Source: Burkholderiales bacterium (GTDB taxonomy: Bacteria; Pseudomonadota; Gammaproteobacteria; Burkholderiales; Burkholderiaceae_F). From it: a DNA stretch of 6,102 nt. Under the pieces are notes generated by a model. That model was not told the DNA's origin. It did not search any database and saw nothing but the letters and a program-made list of their open reading frames with translations. This document shows positions 1 to 5,094 of the stretch, piece by piece. Position 1 is the stretch's first letter. Each line of letters begins with the position of its first letter. Where the stretch lies: positions 1 through 6,102 of the forward strand of contig JAJPXW010000031.1 in the NCBI GenBank assembly GCA_021205255.1, written 5' to 3'. The position numbers and the translations under genes were made by a program.

Positions 1-1
1 A

Positions 2-508
2 TTTCCAGAGCACATGTCGAAGGATTATTACGACTTCTACGTAGACTATTTTTTCAAGGTCGATCCTTCAATTGGTTATTTTCCTGGTGCTCAGGAAATG
101 CTCGATGAACTTAAAAGAAGAGGCTATAAGCTAGCTATCGCTACAGGCAAAGCGCGAAGAGGACTTGCAAGATTTAATGATCGCCTTGGGCTGGATAAGA
201 CTTTCGACGATACGATTTGCGTTGATGAAAGCGCTTCGAAGCCAGATCCATTAATGATTGATATTCTTCTGGAAAGGCAGGGGGCAACTAAGGAAGAAGC
301 CATTTTGATCGGAGACTCAGCGCACGATGGGCAGACAGCCATAAACGCTTGTGTCGACTTTATGGCCGTTACATTTGGAGCTCGTTCGGAAGAAGAAATG
401 AAAGCCTTTAATCCGGCTTTTATTGCCCATTCCTTCGACGAGATCCTGAACTACTTGTCCGTTTCTGCGCAAGAAGAAGAAAGATCGCAGGCAACTTCGG
501 AAGGGTAA
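2..508 (+). CDS. HAD-superfamily phosphatase, phosphoglycolate phosphatase-like (5' end missing)
   Basis: The reading frame is open to the left edge, so the true start lies outside the window. The nucleophile motif I (DxDGT) of the HAD fold must also lie there. Counting from the first in-window ATG (14), what remains is part of the cap (PGAQEML, 24-30), motif II threonine in ATGKARRGL (T44), motif III lysine in SKPDP (K76) and motif IV GDSAHD (D101, D105). These are the phosphate- and Mg-binding residues of Gph-like HAD-IA phosphatases. The family hydrolyses small phosphate monoesters in the cytoplasm, but the substrate cannot be read from this fragment. The usual domain end is near NYL (about residue 148). 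The last 16 residues are an acidic, polar tail that lies inside the convergent methyltransferase gene. In relatives this HAD gene often sits near rluC. I am confident of the superfamily and not of the substrate. Confidence 0.87.
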   Translation, partial: FPEHMSKDYYDFYVDYFFKVDPSIGYFPGAQEMLDELKRRGYKLAIATGKARRGLARFNDRLGLDKTFDDTICVDESASKPDPLMIDILLERQGATKEEAILIGDSAHDGQTAINACVDFMAVTFGARSEEEMKAFNPAFIAHSFDEILNYLSVSAQEEERSQATSEG

Positions 509-1169
509 TAGAAGATTTTTTCCACTCCTCGGCAGTCTGCGTCTTGATAAATTCCTGTGGACCTGTTATGTCTGATGCGACAGTAATTAACGTTTCTGGC
601 TGACAAATTGTCTTTAAGAATACCAAAAGAGTGTTGCAACGATAAGGAGTTTCAATAAAGATTTGAGTTTCTCCCTGACCTTCGGAGCTTCTTTTTTCAA
701 GTCGTTGGATGGCCGTAACCCTTTCGCCGTCTTTAATCGGTAAATAGCCACAAAATCTAAAGTGCTGACCATCCAGCCCGGAAGCCATTAAGGCGAGAAG
801 TATTGAAGAGGGGCCGACTAATGGCTTGACTTCAAAGCCTAATTTCATTGCCCGTCTAGCAATCTGGGCACCGGGATCGGCCACTCCGGGACAGCCTGCT
901 TCGCTTACCACTGCAATATCATGGCCCTCTTGCAGGGGCTTTAGCCACTCGTCAATTTTTGAAGTCTCGGGATTGTGGCCAATTTCAACGATGGAGAGTT
1001 CAGAAAGTGGACAGGGATGGTTCACTTTCTTTAGAAAAGCACGAGTGGTCTTTGCATTTTCTGCTAAAAAGTAGGCAAGCTTCCTGGCTTCTTCAATAAC
1101 AGCCTGCGGCAACACGTCTTCTATAGGTGCTTCCGCGATGGGAACTGGAAGCATGATTAGTTTTGCCAT
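420..1169 (-). CDS. RsmI-like SAM-dependent methyltransferase (tetrapyrrole methylase family)
   Basis: This 249-residue protein belongs to the tetrapyrrole (corrin/porphyrin) methylase superfamily and most resembles RsmI, which 2'-O-methylates 16S rRNA C1402. Visible signatures are SEAGCPGVADPGA (89-101; RsmI has SDAGTP..DPG), VGPSS (118-122) followed by ALMASGLDG (126-134), FRFCGYLP (137-144) and FIETPYR (171-177, where RsmI has FYEAPHR). The N-terminus differs from RsmI: PVPI replaces the usual ATPIGN. It is therefore probably the RsmI paralogue that betaproteobacteria carry beside maf, not the canonical enzyme. Its substrate is unknown to me. The gene starts 3 bp after maf stops, with AGGA 9 bp before the ATG inside the end of maf, so the two are surely cotranscribed. 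The fold normally ends near LLLAQ (231-235). The Ser/Arg-rich tail of 14 residues after it is extra and overlaps the HAD gene. Confidence 0.88.
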   Translation of the reverse strand: MAKLIMLPVPIAEAPIEDVLPQAVIEEARKLAYFLAENAKTTRAFLKKVNHPCPLSELSIVEIGHNPETSKIDEWLKPLQEGHDIAVVSEAGCPGVADPGAQIARRAMKLGFEVKPLVGPSSILLALMASGLDGQHFRFCGYLPIKDGERVTAIQRLEKRSSEGQGETQIFIETPYRCNTLLVFLKTICQPETLITVASDITGPQEFIKTQTAEEWKKSSITLPKLPAIFLLLAQKRTSSSGSRRRNGQ

Positions 1170-1172
1170 TGC

Positions 1173-1766
1173 TTAAATTCCTGGTAGCACGGTGATACCT
1201 GCTTTTTTTAGCATGTCGGTCAATGCAATCAAGGGTAGTCCAATAATGGCAGTAGGATCCGTAGAAGAGAACTCCTTAATTAGCGCTATGCCCATTTTTT
1301 CTATCTTTGCTGCACCTGCGCAATTGAACGGTTTTTCAAGATCGACATAGGCTTCAATGGCCAATTGGCTAAGAAAGCGCATTTTGATAGTAGTGGGAAT
1401 GACATTGGATTGCACTTGTCCTGAAGTATCTATAACCGAAACAGCTGTTTGGAAAACCAAAGTCTTGCCGGATGTCTTTAAAAGCTGGGCAATAGCATTT
1501 TCTCTATTGCCTGGTTTACCTAGGCATTGTCCTTCTAGATCCAATACTTGATCGGAGCCTATGATGACTGCTCCTGGATGATTCTTGGCACACGCCAGAG
1601 CTTTAAGCTTGGAAAGCCTTAATGCGAGGTCGTAAGGTTTTTCTCCTGTCAACGGTGTTTCATCGATAGAAGGAGAGTCGACAGAAAATTCAAGATGCAG
1701 TCTTTCTAGAAGTTCTTTTCGGTATGGAGAACTGGAAGCGAGAACTAGTGGTAGAGATTGACCCAT
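1173..1766 (-). CDS. yceF: Maf-family nucleotide pyrophosphatase, YceF type (7-methyl-GTP pyrophosphatase)
   Basis: This 197-residue Maf/HAM1-fold protein matches the YceF branch from end to end. It has LASSSPYRKELLERL near the N-terminus (9-23), DET (35-37), the catalytic region IIGSDQVL (68-75, with D72), GKPG (83-86), CAGAAKIEKMGI (149-160, with K154 and E156) and DPTAIIGLPLIAL (170-182). The E. coli YceF protein prefers 7-methyl-GTP, releasing pyrophosphate, and is thought to clear noncanonical nucleotides. The same activity here is inferred from family membership. The ATG has an AGAGGA Shine-Dalgarno sequence about 4 bp upstream on the minus strand. It is the first gene of a leftward pair with the methyltransferase. 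Its divergent position against yceD-rpmF is the same as in E. coli, which supports the YceF assignment over the YhdE-type Maf. A minus-strand TCTAAT at 1795-1790 could be its -10 box, but I see no good -35 partner. Confidence 0.92.
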   Translation of the reverse strand: MGQSLPLVLASSSPYRKELLERLHLEFSVDSPSIDETPLTGEKPYDLALRLSKLKALACAKNHPGAVIIGSDQVLDLEGQCLGKPGNRENAIAQLLKTSGKTLVFQTAVSVIDTSGQVQSNVIPTTIKMRFLSQLAIEAYVDLEKPFNCAGAAKIEKMGIALIKEFSSTDPTAIIGLPLIALTDMLKKAGITVLPGI

Positions 1767-1887
1767 GGTTTCCTCTTGGAAAGGGAAGGATTAGAAAATT
1801 GAATTGACTTTCCACTGCTTGCCATCCGAAAGCGATGACATAAATAAGAGGCCATGGAAATTCAATGCAGTACGAAGGCGCAAATAT

Positions 1888-1910
1888 ATAGCAAAAATTT
1901 CAGTTGCTAT
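1888..1910 (+). repeat. Short inverted repeat in the maf-yceD intergenic region
   Basis: ATAGCAA (1888-1894) and TTGCTAT (1904-1910) form a perfect 7-bp stem around a 9-nt loop, followed on the plus strand by TTT. The stem has only two G-C pairs, so it would be a weak terminator at best. It could attenuate transcripts from any promoter upstream of it. It could also simply be chance in AT-rich spacer DNA. Confidence 0.25.
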
Positions 1911-1945
1911 TTTCGGAACGTGCTAGGCGGGCAAATGCGATCCGA

Positions 1946-1975
1946 CTGCTTTTTATCAATACAAATTGAAAGCAG
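1946..1975. repeat. Bulged inverted repeat in the yceD upstream region
   Basis: CTGCTTT (1946-1952) pairs perfectly with AAAGCAG (1969-1975). Inside it, CAAT (1957-1960) pairs with ATTG (1965-1968) around an ACAA loop, leaving a TTAT bulge on the left arm. That gives 11 pairs in 30 bp. The right arm covers the predicted -35 hexamer of the yceD promoter. It could be a repressor or activator site on DNA. It would be an RNA hairpin only if transcription starts further upstream. No known regulator consensus is recognised. Confidence 0.45.
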
Positions 1976-1994
1976 AAATTAAGCCCGATATCTT
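1966..1994 (+). promoter_or_regulatory. Candidate sigma-70 promoter for yceD-rpmF
   Basis: TTGAAA (1966-1971) and TATCTT (1989-1994) are separated by exactly 17 bp. They match the consensus hexamers at 5/6 and 4/6 positions. Transcription would start near 2001, giving a leader of about 65 nt before the TTG start of yceD. This is the best-spaced pair in the 299-bp divergent intergenic region (1767-2065). A weaker upstream pair, TTGCCA (1819-1824) with TAAATA (1841-1846), is also present. Confidence 0.5.
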
Positions 1995-2052
1995 CTTGGC
2001 TTGTCTCTTGAAAGAACTAAAGTGAGGTAATGTGCGCATTTTCGAAGTAATG

Positions 2053-2059
2053 AAAGGAG
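2053..2059 (+). promoter_or_regulatory. Ribosome binding site that fixes the TTG start of yceD
   Basis: AAAGGAG lies 6 bp before the TTG at 2066. The ATG at 2050 is in a different frame. The next in-frame ATG (2084) has its purine-rich stretch almost touching the start codon. The TTG start is therefore favoured. Confidence 0.7.
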
Positions 2060-2065
2060 TAGCCC

Positions 2066-2623
2066 TTGGCGGCCAAAGAGGAAATGAGCGAATTAATTAA
2101 GCCCAATGCAACGGTAGATACTAATAGGCTTGCCAGAGAAGAGCAGGAAATCAGCGGGGTCATTGCTGTTAAGCAGATGGATCGTCTAAAGGACAGAGCT
2201 CTAAATCCAGATGGGGAATTTACGTTCACGATAAAAGGCATGACTGGCAAACTTGGATGGCCTGGAGCATATGTTGAAATAAAAGGTACTCTTGAACTAG
2301 AGTGTTCTCGCTGCAACACCCCCATGGAATTAGCAATCGATAGAGATGTTGTATTTAGATTTACGAAGACTGAAGCTGAAGCCGATTCCATTCCTTTCGA
2401 AGATCCTGAGGATCCAGAAGTTATTGTGGGAGGCGACAAGCTAAATATCCTCGATTGGATAGAGGAAGAAATTCTCCTTTCGATACCTTATTTCCCTGTC
2501 CATGAAGGCCAGTGTCCAACTTCTGAAATACCCAAGAAAAAAGAGGACAATTCCGAGGCCGACAAGACAAATCCATTTGCAAAATTAAAAGAACTCAAAG
2601 GTTTGCGGAAGGCAGACCAATAG
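2066..2623 (+). CDS. yceD: YceD / DUF177 protein, 23S rRNA accumulation factor
   Basis: YceD (DUF177) proteins are encoded next to rpmF across bacteria, and in E. coli and plants they are needed for proper 23S rRNA accumulation. That role is family knowledge. The sequence shows the family's LECSRC motif (78-83, a CxxC pair at C80 and C83), then VGGDKLNILDWIEEE (121-135), the signature ILLSIPYFPVH (136-146), a third cysteine at C150, and the C-terminal NPFAKLKELK (169-178). The 185-residue length is slightly above the usual size, partly because of the N-terminal stretch from the TTG start. The middle is strongly acidic (FEDPEDPE, 111-118) and the linker before the C-terminal motif is charged and low in complexity. 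The gene heads the group with rpmF 84 bp downstream. TTG is a weak initiation codon, so translation may be held at a modest level compared with L32. Confidence 0.93.
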   Translation: MAAKEEMSELIKPNATVDTNRLAREEQEISGVIAVKQMDRLKDRALNPDGEFTFTIKGMTGKLGWPGAYVEIKGTLELECSRCNTPMELAIDRDVVFRFTKTEAEADSIPFEDPEDPEVIVGGDKLNILDWIEEEILLSIPYFPVHEGQCPTSEIPKKKEDNSEADKTNPFAKLKELKGLRKADQ

Positions 2624-2642
2624 TGTAAAATCTCGCACTTTC

Positions 2643-2675
2643 TTAAAGGGAAACGGATACTTTGCGTTTCCTTAA
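2643..2675 (+). repeat. Hairpin-forming inverted repeat between yceD and rpmF
   Basis: GGAAACG (2649-2655) pairs perfectly with CGTTTCC (2665-2671) around a 9-nt loop. TTAA on the left (2643-2646) can pair with TTAA on the right (2672-2675) past an AG bulge. No T run follows, so this is not a standard terminator. It may be an RNA processing or stability element that separates the abundant L32 message from yceD. Confidence 0.4.
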
Positions 2676-2707
2676 AATATTTGGATTAAAGATTTCGTGG
2701 GGATACC

Positions 2708-2896
2708 ATGGCCGTTCAACAAAATAAAAAGTCAGTTAGCAGACGCGGAAATCACCGTTCGCATTCCGCTCTTTCCAATCCACAGTTGTCAGAAGAACCA
2801 ACAACTGGTGAAGTCATAAGACGTCATCACATTTCCGCAACAGGCTTCTACCGCGGAAAGAAAGTCCTTCAGACAAAGACTAGCGAAGAGGAATAG
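2708..2896 (+). CDS. rpmF: 50S ribosomal protein L32
   Basis: L32 is a small basic protein of the large ribosomal subunit. The sequence opens with the proteobacterial signature MAVQQNKKS, then SRRGNHRSH (11-19), PTTGEV (31-36), RHHIS (39-43) and GFYRGKKV (46-53), and ends in an acidic TSEEE. No CxxC pairs are present, so it is the zinc-free form. The 62 residues are normal for the family. GGGGA lies 4 bp before the ATG. The gene is coupled to yceD upstream and followed by a strong terminator at 2968-2998. In most proteobacteria plsX would follow next, but it does not here. Confidence 0.97.
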   Translation: MAVQQNKKSVSRRGNHRSHSALSNPQLSEEPTTGEVIRRHHISATGFYRGKKVLQTKTSEEE

Positions 2897-2960
2897 CTAA
2901 GAGCAAGTACTAGGTGTTTCAGACGAGCCCCACGGCGGAATTGGAACGCTAGGCTTTTAG

Positions 2961-2966
2961 TACAAT
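2961..2966 (+). promoter_or_regulatory. Possible -10 element for the ADP-ribosylglycohydrolase gene
   Basis: TACAAT matches the -10 consensus at 5 of 6 positions. The nearest -35-like hexamer, TTGGAA at 2941-2946, is only 14 bp away, which is too close for a standard promoter. It would place a start near 2973, inside the left arm of the rpmF terminator. It is offered because the gene needs a promoter downstream of, or overlapping, that terminator. Confidence 0.22.
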
Positions 2967-2967
2967 G

Positions 2968-2998
2968 AAAGCTGCTCGAAAAGGGCAGCTTTTATTTT
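2968..2998 (+). terminator. Intrinsic terminator of the yceD-rpmF transcript
   Basis: AAAGCTGC (2968-2975) pairs with GCAGCTTT (2985-2992). The stem extends inward by a T-G wobble and a C-G pair around a GAAAA loop (2978-2982). The 3' arm runs into TTTATTTT (2991-2998). A 10-pair stem with a U-rich tail is a textbook Rho-independent terminator. It lies 71 bp after the rpmF stop and 12 bp before the start of the next gene. Confidence 0.85.
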
Positions 2999-3009
2999 GG
3001 GTGTTAGAA

Positions 3010-3834
3010 ATGCTCGGAGCAATCATTGGCGATATTAAGGGCACGGCTATGGCCGTGGCTGGTGGTCAACCAAAGGAAAGCCCTTCCGTATTTACTGACG
3101 ATACTGTCTTGACTGTGGCTTGTGCGGAAACCTTGGTCGATGCCGTAGACAAAAGATATGTAGCTCAAGCTAGCGATTTTGAAAGACACTATAGAAAGTG
3201 GGCTGATTTATATCCAAACCATGGCTATGGAAAGCGTTTTACCGAATGGCTTAAGAATCCAACAAAGGCAGCACGAGATAGTTGGGGCAACGGAGCTCCA
3301 ATGAGGGTTTCACCATGCGGTTGGGCCTCTCCGACCCTCAAGGGAGCCATGTACAACGCTACGAATTCCGCTTGGCCTTCTCACCAGCATCCGTGGGCAA
3401 TAGCAGGCGCGCAGGCGATTGCAGGGAGTGTTTTCATAGCTGCTAATAAAGGAACAAAAGATAGAATTAGGCACTTTCTGAAAAATTCCATAGCTAATGG
3501 GATTTCAATCGACCTTGAAATTTCATTTGCCAATAAGGATGTTGTTTCGTCAAAAGCTGAAATTACCGTGCCATTGGCACTAAATGCTTTCTTTGAATCG
3601 ACGGATTTCGAAACGGCGCTTGAACTTGCCATTCAAAATAGTCAGGACAAGGATACGGTAGCCGATATGGCATGTGCCGTGGCAGAAGCTTACTATGGAA
3701 TTCCTCTAGGAGTCGCTGAAAGGGTACTTAATTTACTTCCGCATGACATGTTGGAAGTAGTCAGAAAGTTTTACCACCTTTTTGTGCCATATGGCACATT
3801 GTCGAAATCCGGCTTGTTAGATACTATTACTTAA
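3010..3834 (+). CDS. ADP-ribosylglycohydrolase family protein (DraG/ARH type)
   Basis: DraG/ARH enzymes use two Mg ions to cleave ADP-ribose from modified arginine, serine or small molecules such as O-acetyl-ADP-ribose. Visible motifs are MLGAIIGDIKG (1-11, the family's classic start), FTDDTVLT (28-35, metal ligands T29-D30-D31), GYGKRFTEWL (72-81), DSWGNGAPMRVSPCGW (90-105), SHQHP (124-128), VPLALNAFFESTDF (187-200) and the second metal site QDKDT (212-216, where the family usually has GGDxDT), then AEAYYGIP. Both metal sites look intact, so activity is likely. The ATG at 3010 is chosen because the protein opens exactly as homologues do. The in-frame ATG at 2965 would lie just ahead of the terminator stem and encode it. 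The Shine-Dalgarno sequence is poor (GGG at 2999-3001). The gene occupies the usual position of plsX. No ADP-ribosyltransferase partner is present. Its target is unknown; signalling, stress or toxin-immunity roles are all possible. Confidence 0.9.
   Translation: MLGAIIGDIKGTAMAVAGGQPKESPSVFTDDTVLTVACAETLVDAVDKRYVAQASDFERHYRKWADLYPNHGYGKRFTEWLKNPTKAARDSWGNGAPMRVSPCGWASPTLKGAMYNATNSAWPSHQHPWAIAGAQAIAGSVFIAANKGTKDRIRHFLKNSIANGISIDLEISFANKDVVSSKAEITVPLALNAFFESTDFETALELAIQNSQDKDTVADMACAVAEAYYGIPLGVAERVLNLLPHDMLEVVRKFYHLFVPYGTLSKSGLLDTIT
3783..3798. repeat. 16-bp perfect palindrome in the end of the ADP-ribosylglycohydrolase gene
   Basis: TGTGCCATATGGCACA is its own reverse complement. It encodes part of FVPYGTL near the protein's C-terminus and lies about 150 bp upstream of fabH. 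Its outer TGTG-N8-CACA spacing is the same as in Crp/Fnr-family operators, although the adjacent A and T of the Crp consensus are replaced by C and G. It may be a regulator site for fabH or a chance palindrome. Confidence 0.35.
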
Positions 3835-3951
3835 TTTCAGTCCCTTTTGCACCTTGCAAGCCTGTAGATCGATCAGATCAAACGGACTTTCTCGTCGTAG
3901 TGGGGACAATTTCCTTAAAGAGAAGCTAACCGACTGTTTTAGGACTATTTA

Positions 3952-4938
3952 ATGGAAAACAAAATCTATTCAAGAATTGTCTCTACAGGCCGAAAACTAC
4001 CAAAGAATTGCGTAACCAATACGCAACTTGCTGAAAGACTCGCAAAAGAAGGCATTGAAACCAGCGATGAATGGATTCGGACCAGAACTGGCATAGAGTC
4101 GCGATACTTTGCATCAGGGGACGAAACGACTACCTCTCTTGGAGCAGAGGCGGCCCGACAAGCTCTTACTCGCGGTTCGTATGATCCAAAGGACGTAGAT
4201 CTCATCATAGTGGCGACAACGACTCCAGACGGAGTCTTCCCAAGCGTGGCTTGCAGAATCCAAGCAGTCCTTGGTTGTACTAATGCTGGAGCCTTCGATA
4301 TACAAGCTGTGTGCTCAGGGTTTGTCTATGGACTTTCCATTGCCGATGGCTTAATTCGAGCTGGTCAACTCAATACAATTCTGGTAGTGGGAAGCGAGAC
4401 TTTTTCTGGCCTGCTCGACTGGAGTGACCGAGGAACTTGTGTACTTTTCGGGGACGGGGCAGGTGCCGTGCTGCTGACTAGAGCCCAACAGCCTGGAATT
4501 TTGGATTGGGAATTAAAAGCCGATGGAACGAAAGGCGAATCGATTCTTGCTGTTACGGGTCACATTCGAAACGGTAAGGTTTATGGCGACCCCTACATCC
4601 GAATGGATGGAAAAGGTGTTTTTAAGGCCGCTATTGAAAGCATGACTTCTAGTGCCAAATCAGTTCTTTCCAAAGCAGGCGTTTCGCCAAAGGATCTTTC
4701 GCTTTTCATTCCTCATCAGGCAAATTTGAGGATTATGAAAGTAGTTGCCGAAAAGCTTGGAGTGTCACCTGATGTCATGATGGTTTCCGTTGATTCCCAT
4801 GGAAATACTTCTGCGGCAAGTGTGCCTTTGGCACTCGATAAAGCCGTGGAGGACGGTCGAATCAAGCGTGGGGATCTGGTCTTATTGCAAGGAGTTGGCG
4901 GGGGCTTCACTTGGGGAAGCGTACTGCTCAAGTATTAG
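3952..4938 (+). CDS. fabH: Beta-ketoacyl-ACP synthase III (KAS III)
   Basis: FabH condenses acetyl-CoA with malonyl-ACP to start type II fatty acid synthesis in the cytoplasm. The Cys-His-Asn triad is complete: C121 in DIQAVCSGF, H255 in FIPHQANLRI and N285 in HGNTSAAS. Other family marks are DEWIRTRTGI (39-48, with the CoA-stacking Trp W41), TTTPDGVFPS (89-98), LLDWSDRGTCVLFGDGAGAV (154-173) and the C-terminal GGGFTWGS (316-323). The 328 residues are full length. AGGA at 3941-3944 lies 7 bp before the ATG. A 117-bp gap (3835-3951) separates it from the ADP-ribosylglycohydrolase gene. I see no convincing promoter in that gap, so fabH may depend on the hydrolase gene's promoter or on a non-obvious one. 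The gap does hold three GATC sites within 13 bp (3867-3879). No truncation or missing residue was found. Confidence 0.97.
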   Translation: MENKIYSRIVSTGRKLPKNCVTNTQLAERLAKEGIETSDEWIRTRTGIESRYFASGDETTTSLGAEAARQALTRGSYDPKDVDLIIVATTTPDGVFPSVACRIQAVLGCTNAGAFDIQAVCSGFVYGLSIADGLIRAGQLNTILVVGSETFSGLLDWSDRGTCVLFGDGAGAVLLTRAQQPGILDWELKADGTKGESILAVTGHIRNGKVYGDPYIRMDGKGVFKAAIESMTSSAKSVLSKAGVSPKDLSLFIPHQANLRIMKVVAEKLGVSPDVMMVSVDSHGNTSAASVPLALDKAVEDGRIKRGDLVLLQGVGGGFTWGSVLLKY

Positions 4939-4939
4939 T

Positions 4940-4968
4940 AAAGAGGCATATAAGTTCCCGAACTCTTT
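4940..4968 (+). repeat. Weak inverted repeat just after fabH
   Basis: AAAGAG (4940-4945) can pair with CTCTTT (4963-4968). An alternative inner AGTT/AACT stem is at 4953-4956 and 4961-4964. There is no T run after it. It might be a weak or Rho-assisted stop, or a pause site between fabH and fabD. It is not a confident terminator. Confidence 0.25.
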
Positions 4969-4995
4969 AGAGAAAACGAATAAGGACTAGGCGCA

Positions 4996-5070
4996 AAACT
5001 AAAACTATTAAAACTGCGATTATTAAATCCAAAACTAATAATAGAAACTATTACTGAGAAACAATAACTA
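4996..5070 (+). repeat. A-rich leader with reiterated AAACTA before fabD
   Basis: AAACTA occurs at 4996, 5002, 5032 and 5045, with near copies AAACTG at 5011 and TAACTA at 5065. The longer AAACTATTA occurs twice (5002-5010 and 5045-5053). TAATAG and CTATTA (5039-5044, 5048-5053) form a small dyad around AAA. The plus strand has far more A than T, unlike flanking coding DNA. It could be an unstructured, S1-friendly translation enhancer, an UP-like element or simply degenerate spacer. No clear -35/-10 pair was found in it. Confidence 0.4.
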
Positions 5071-5094
5071 CAAAGGAAAAGTCAAGAGGAGAAA

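Noticed and set aside
516..521. Run of six T after the HAD stop as a terminator
   Set aside because: Only a 4-bp stem with a long loop (CTTC/GAAG) precedes it, and the region is coding for the opposing gene.
826..1074. Open frame of 82 codons on the plus strand
   Set aside because: It lies wholly inside the methyltransferase gene on the other strand. The protein resembles no family and lacks a credible ribosome binding site.
1819..1846. TTGCCA-N16-TAAATA as the main yceD promoter
   Set aside because: The -10 matches only 3 of 6 positions and the leader would exceed 200 nt. The 1966-1994 pair is better, though a second promoter is not excluded.
2017..2439. Open frame of 140 codons on the minus strand
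   Set aside because: It is antisense to yceD, whose protein is clearly recognisable. The antisense product is Ser-rich with no known motif.
2965..3009. Longer start for the ADP-ribosylglycohydrolase at the ATG at 2965, adding 15 residues
   Set aside because: The added residues are encoded by the rpmF terminator stem and T run. No Shine-Dalgarno sequence precedes that ATG, and the family's conserved N-terminus begins exactly at 3010.
3867..3879. Cluster of three GATC sites before fabH as a methylation switch
   Set aside because: Three tetramers in 13 bp can arise by chance, and nothing in the window shows that the host has a Dam methylase.
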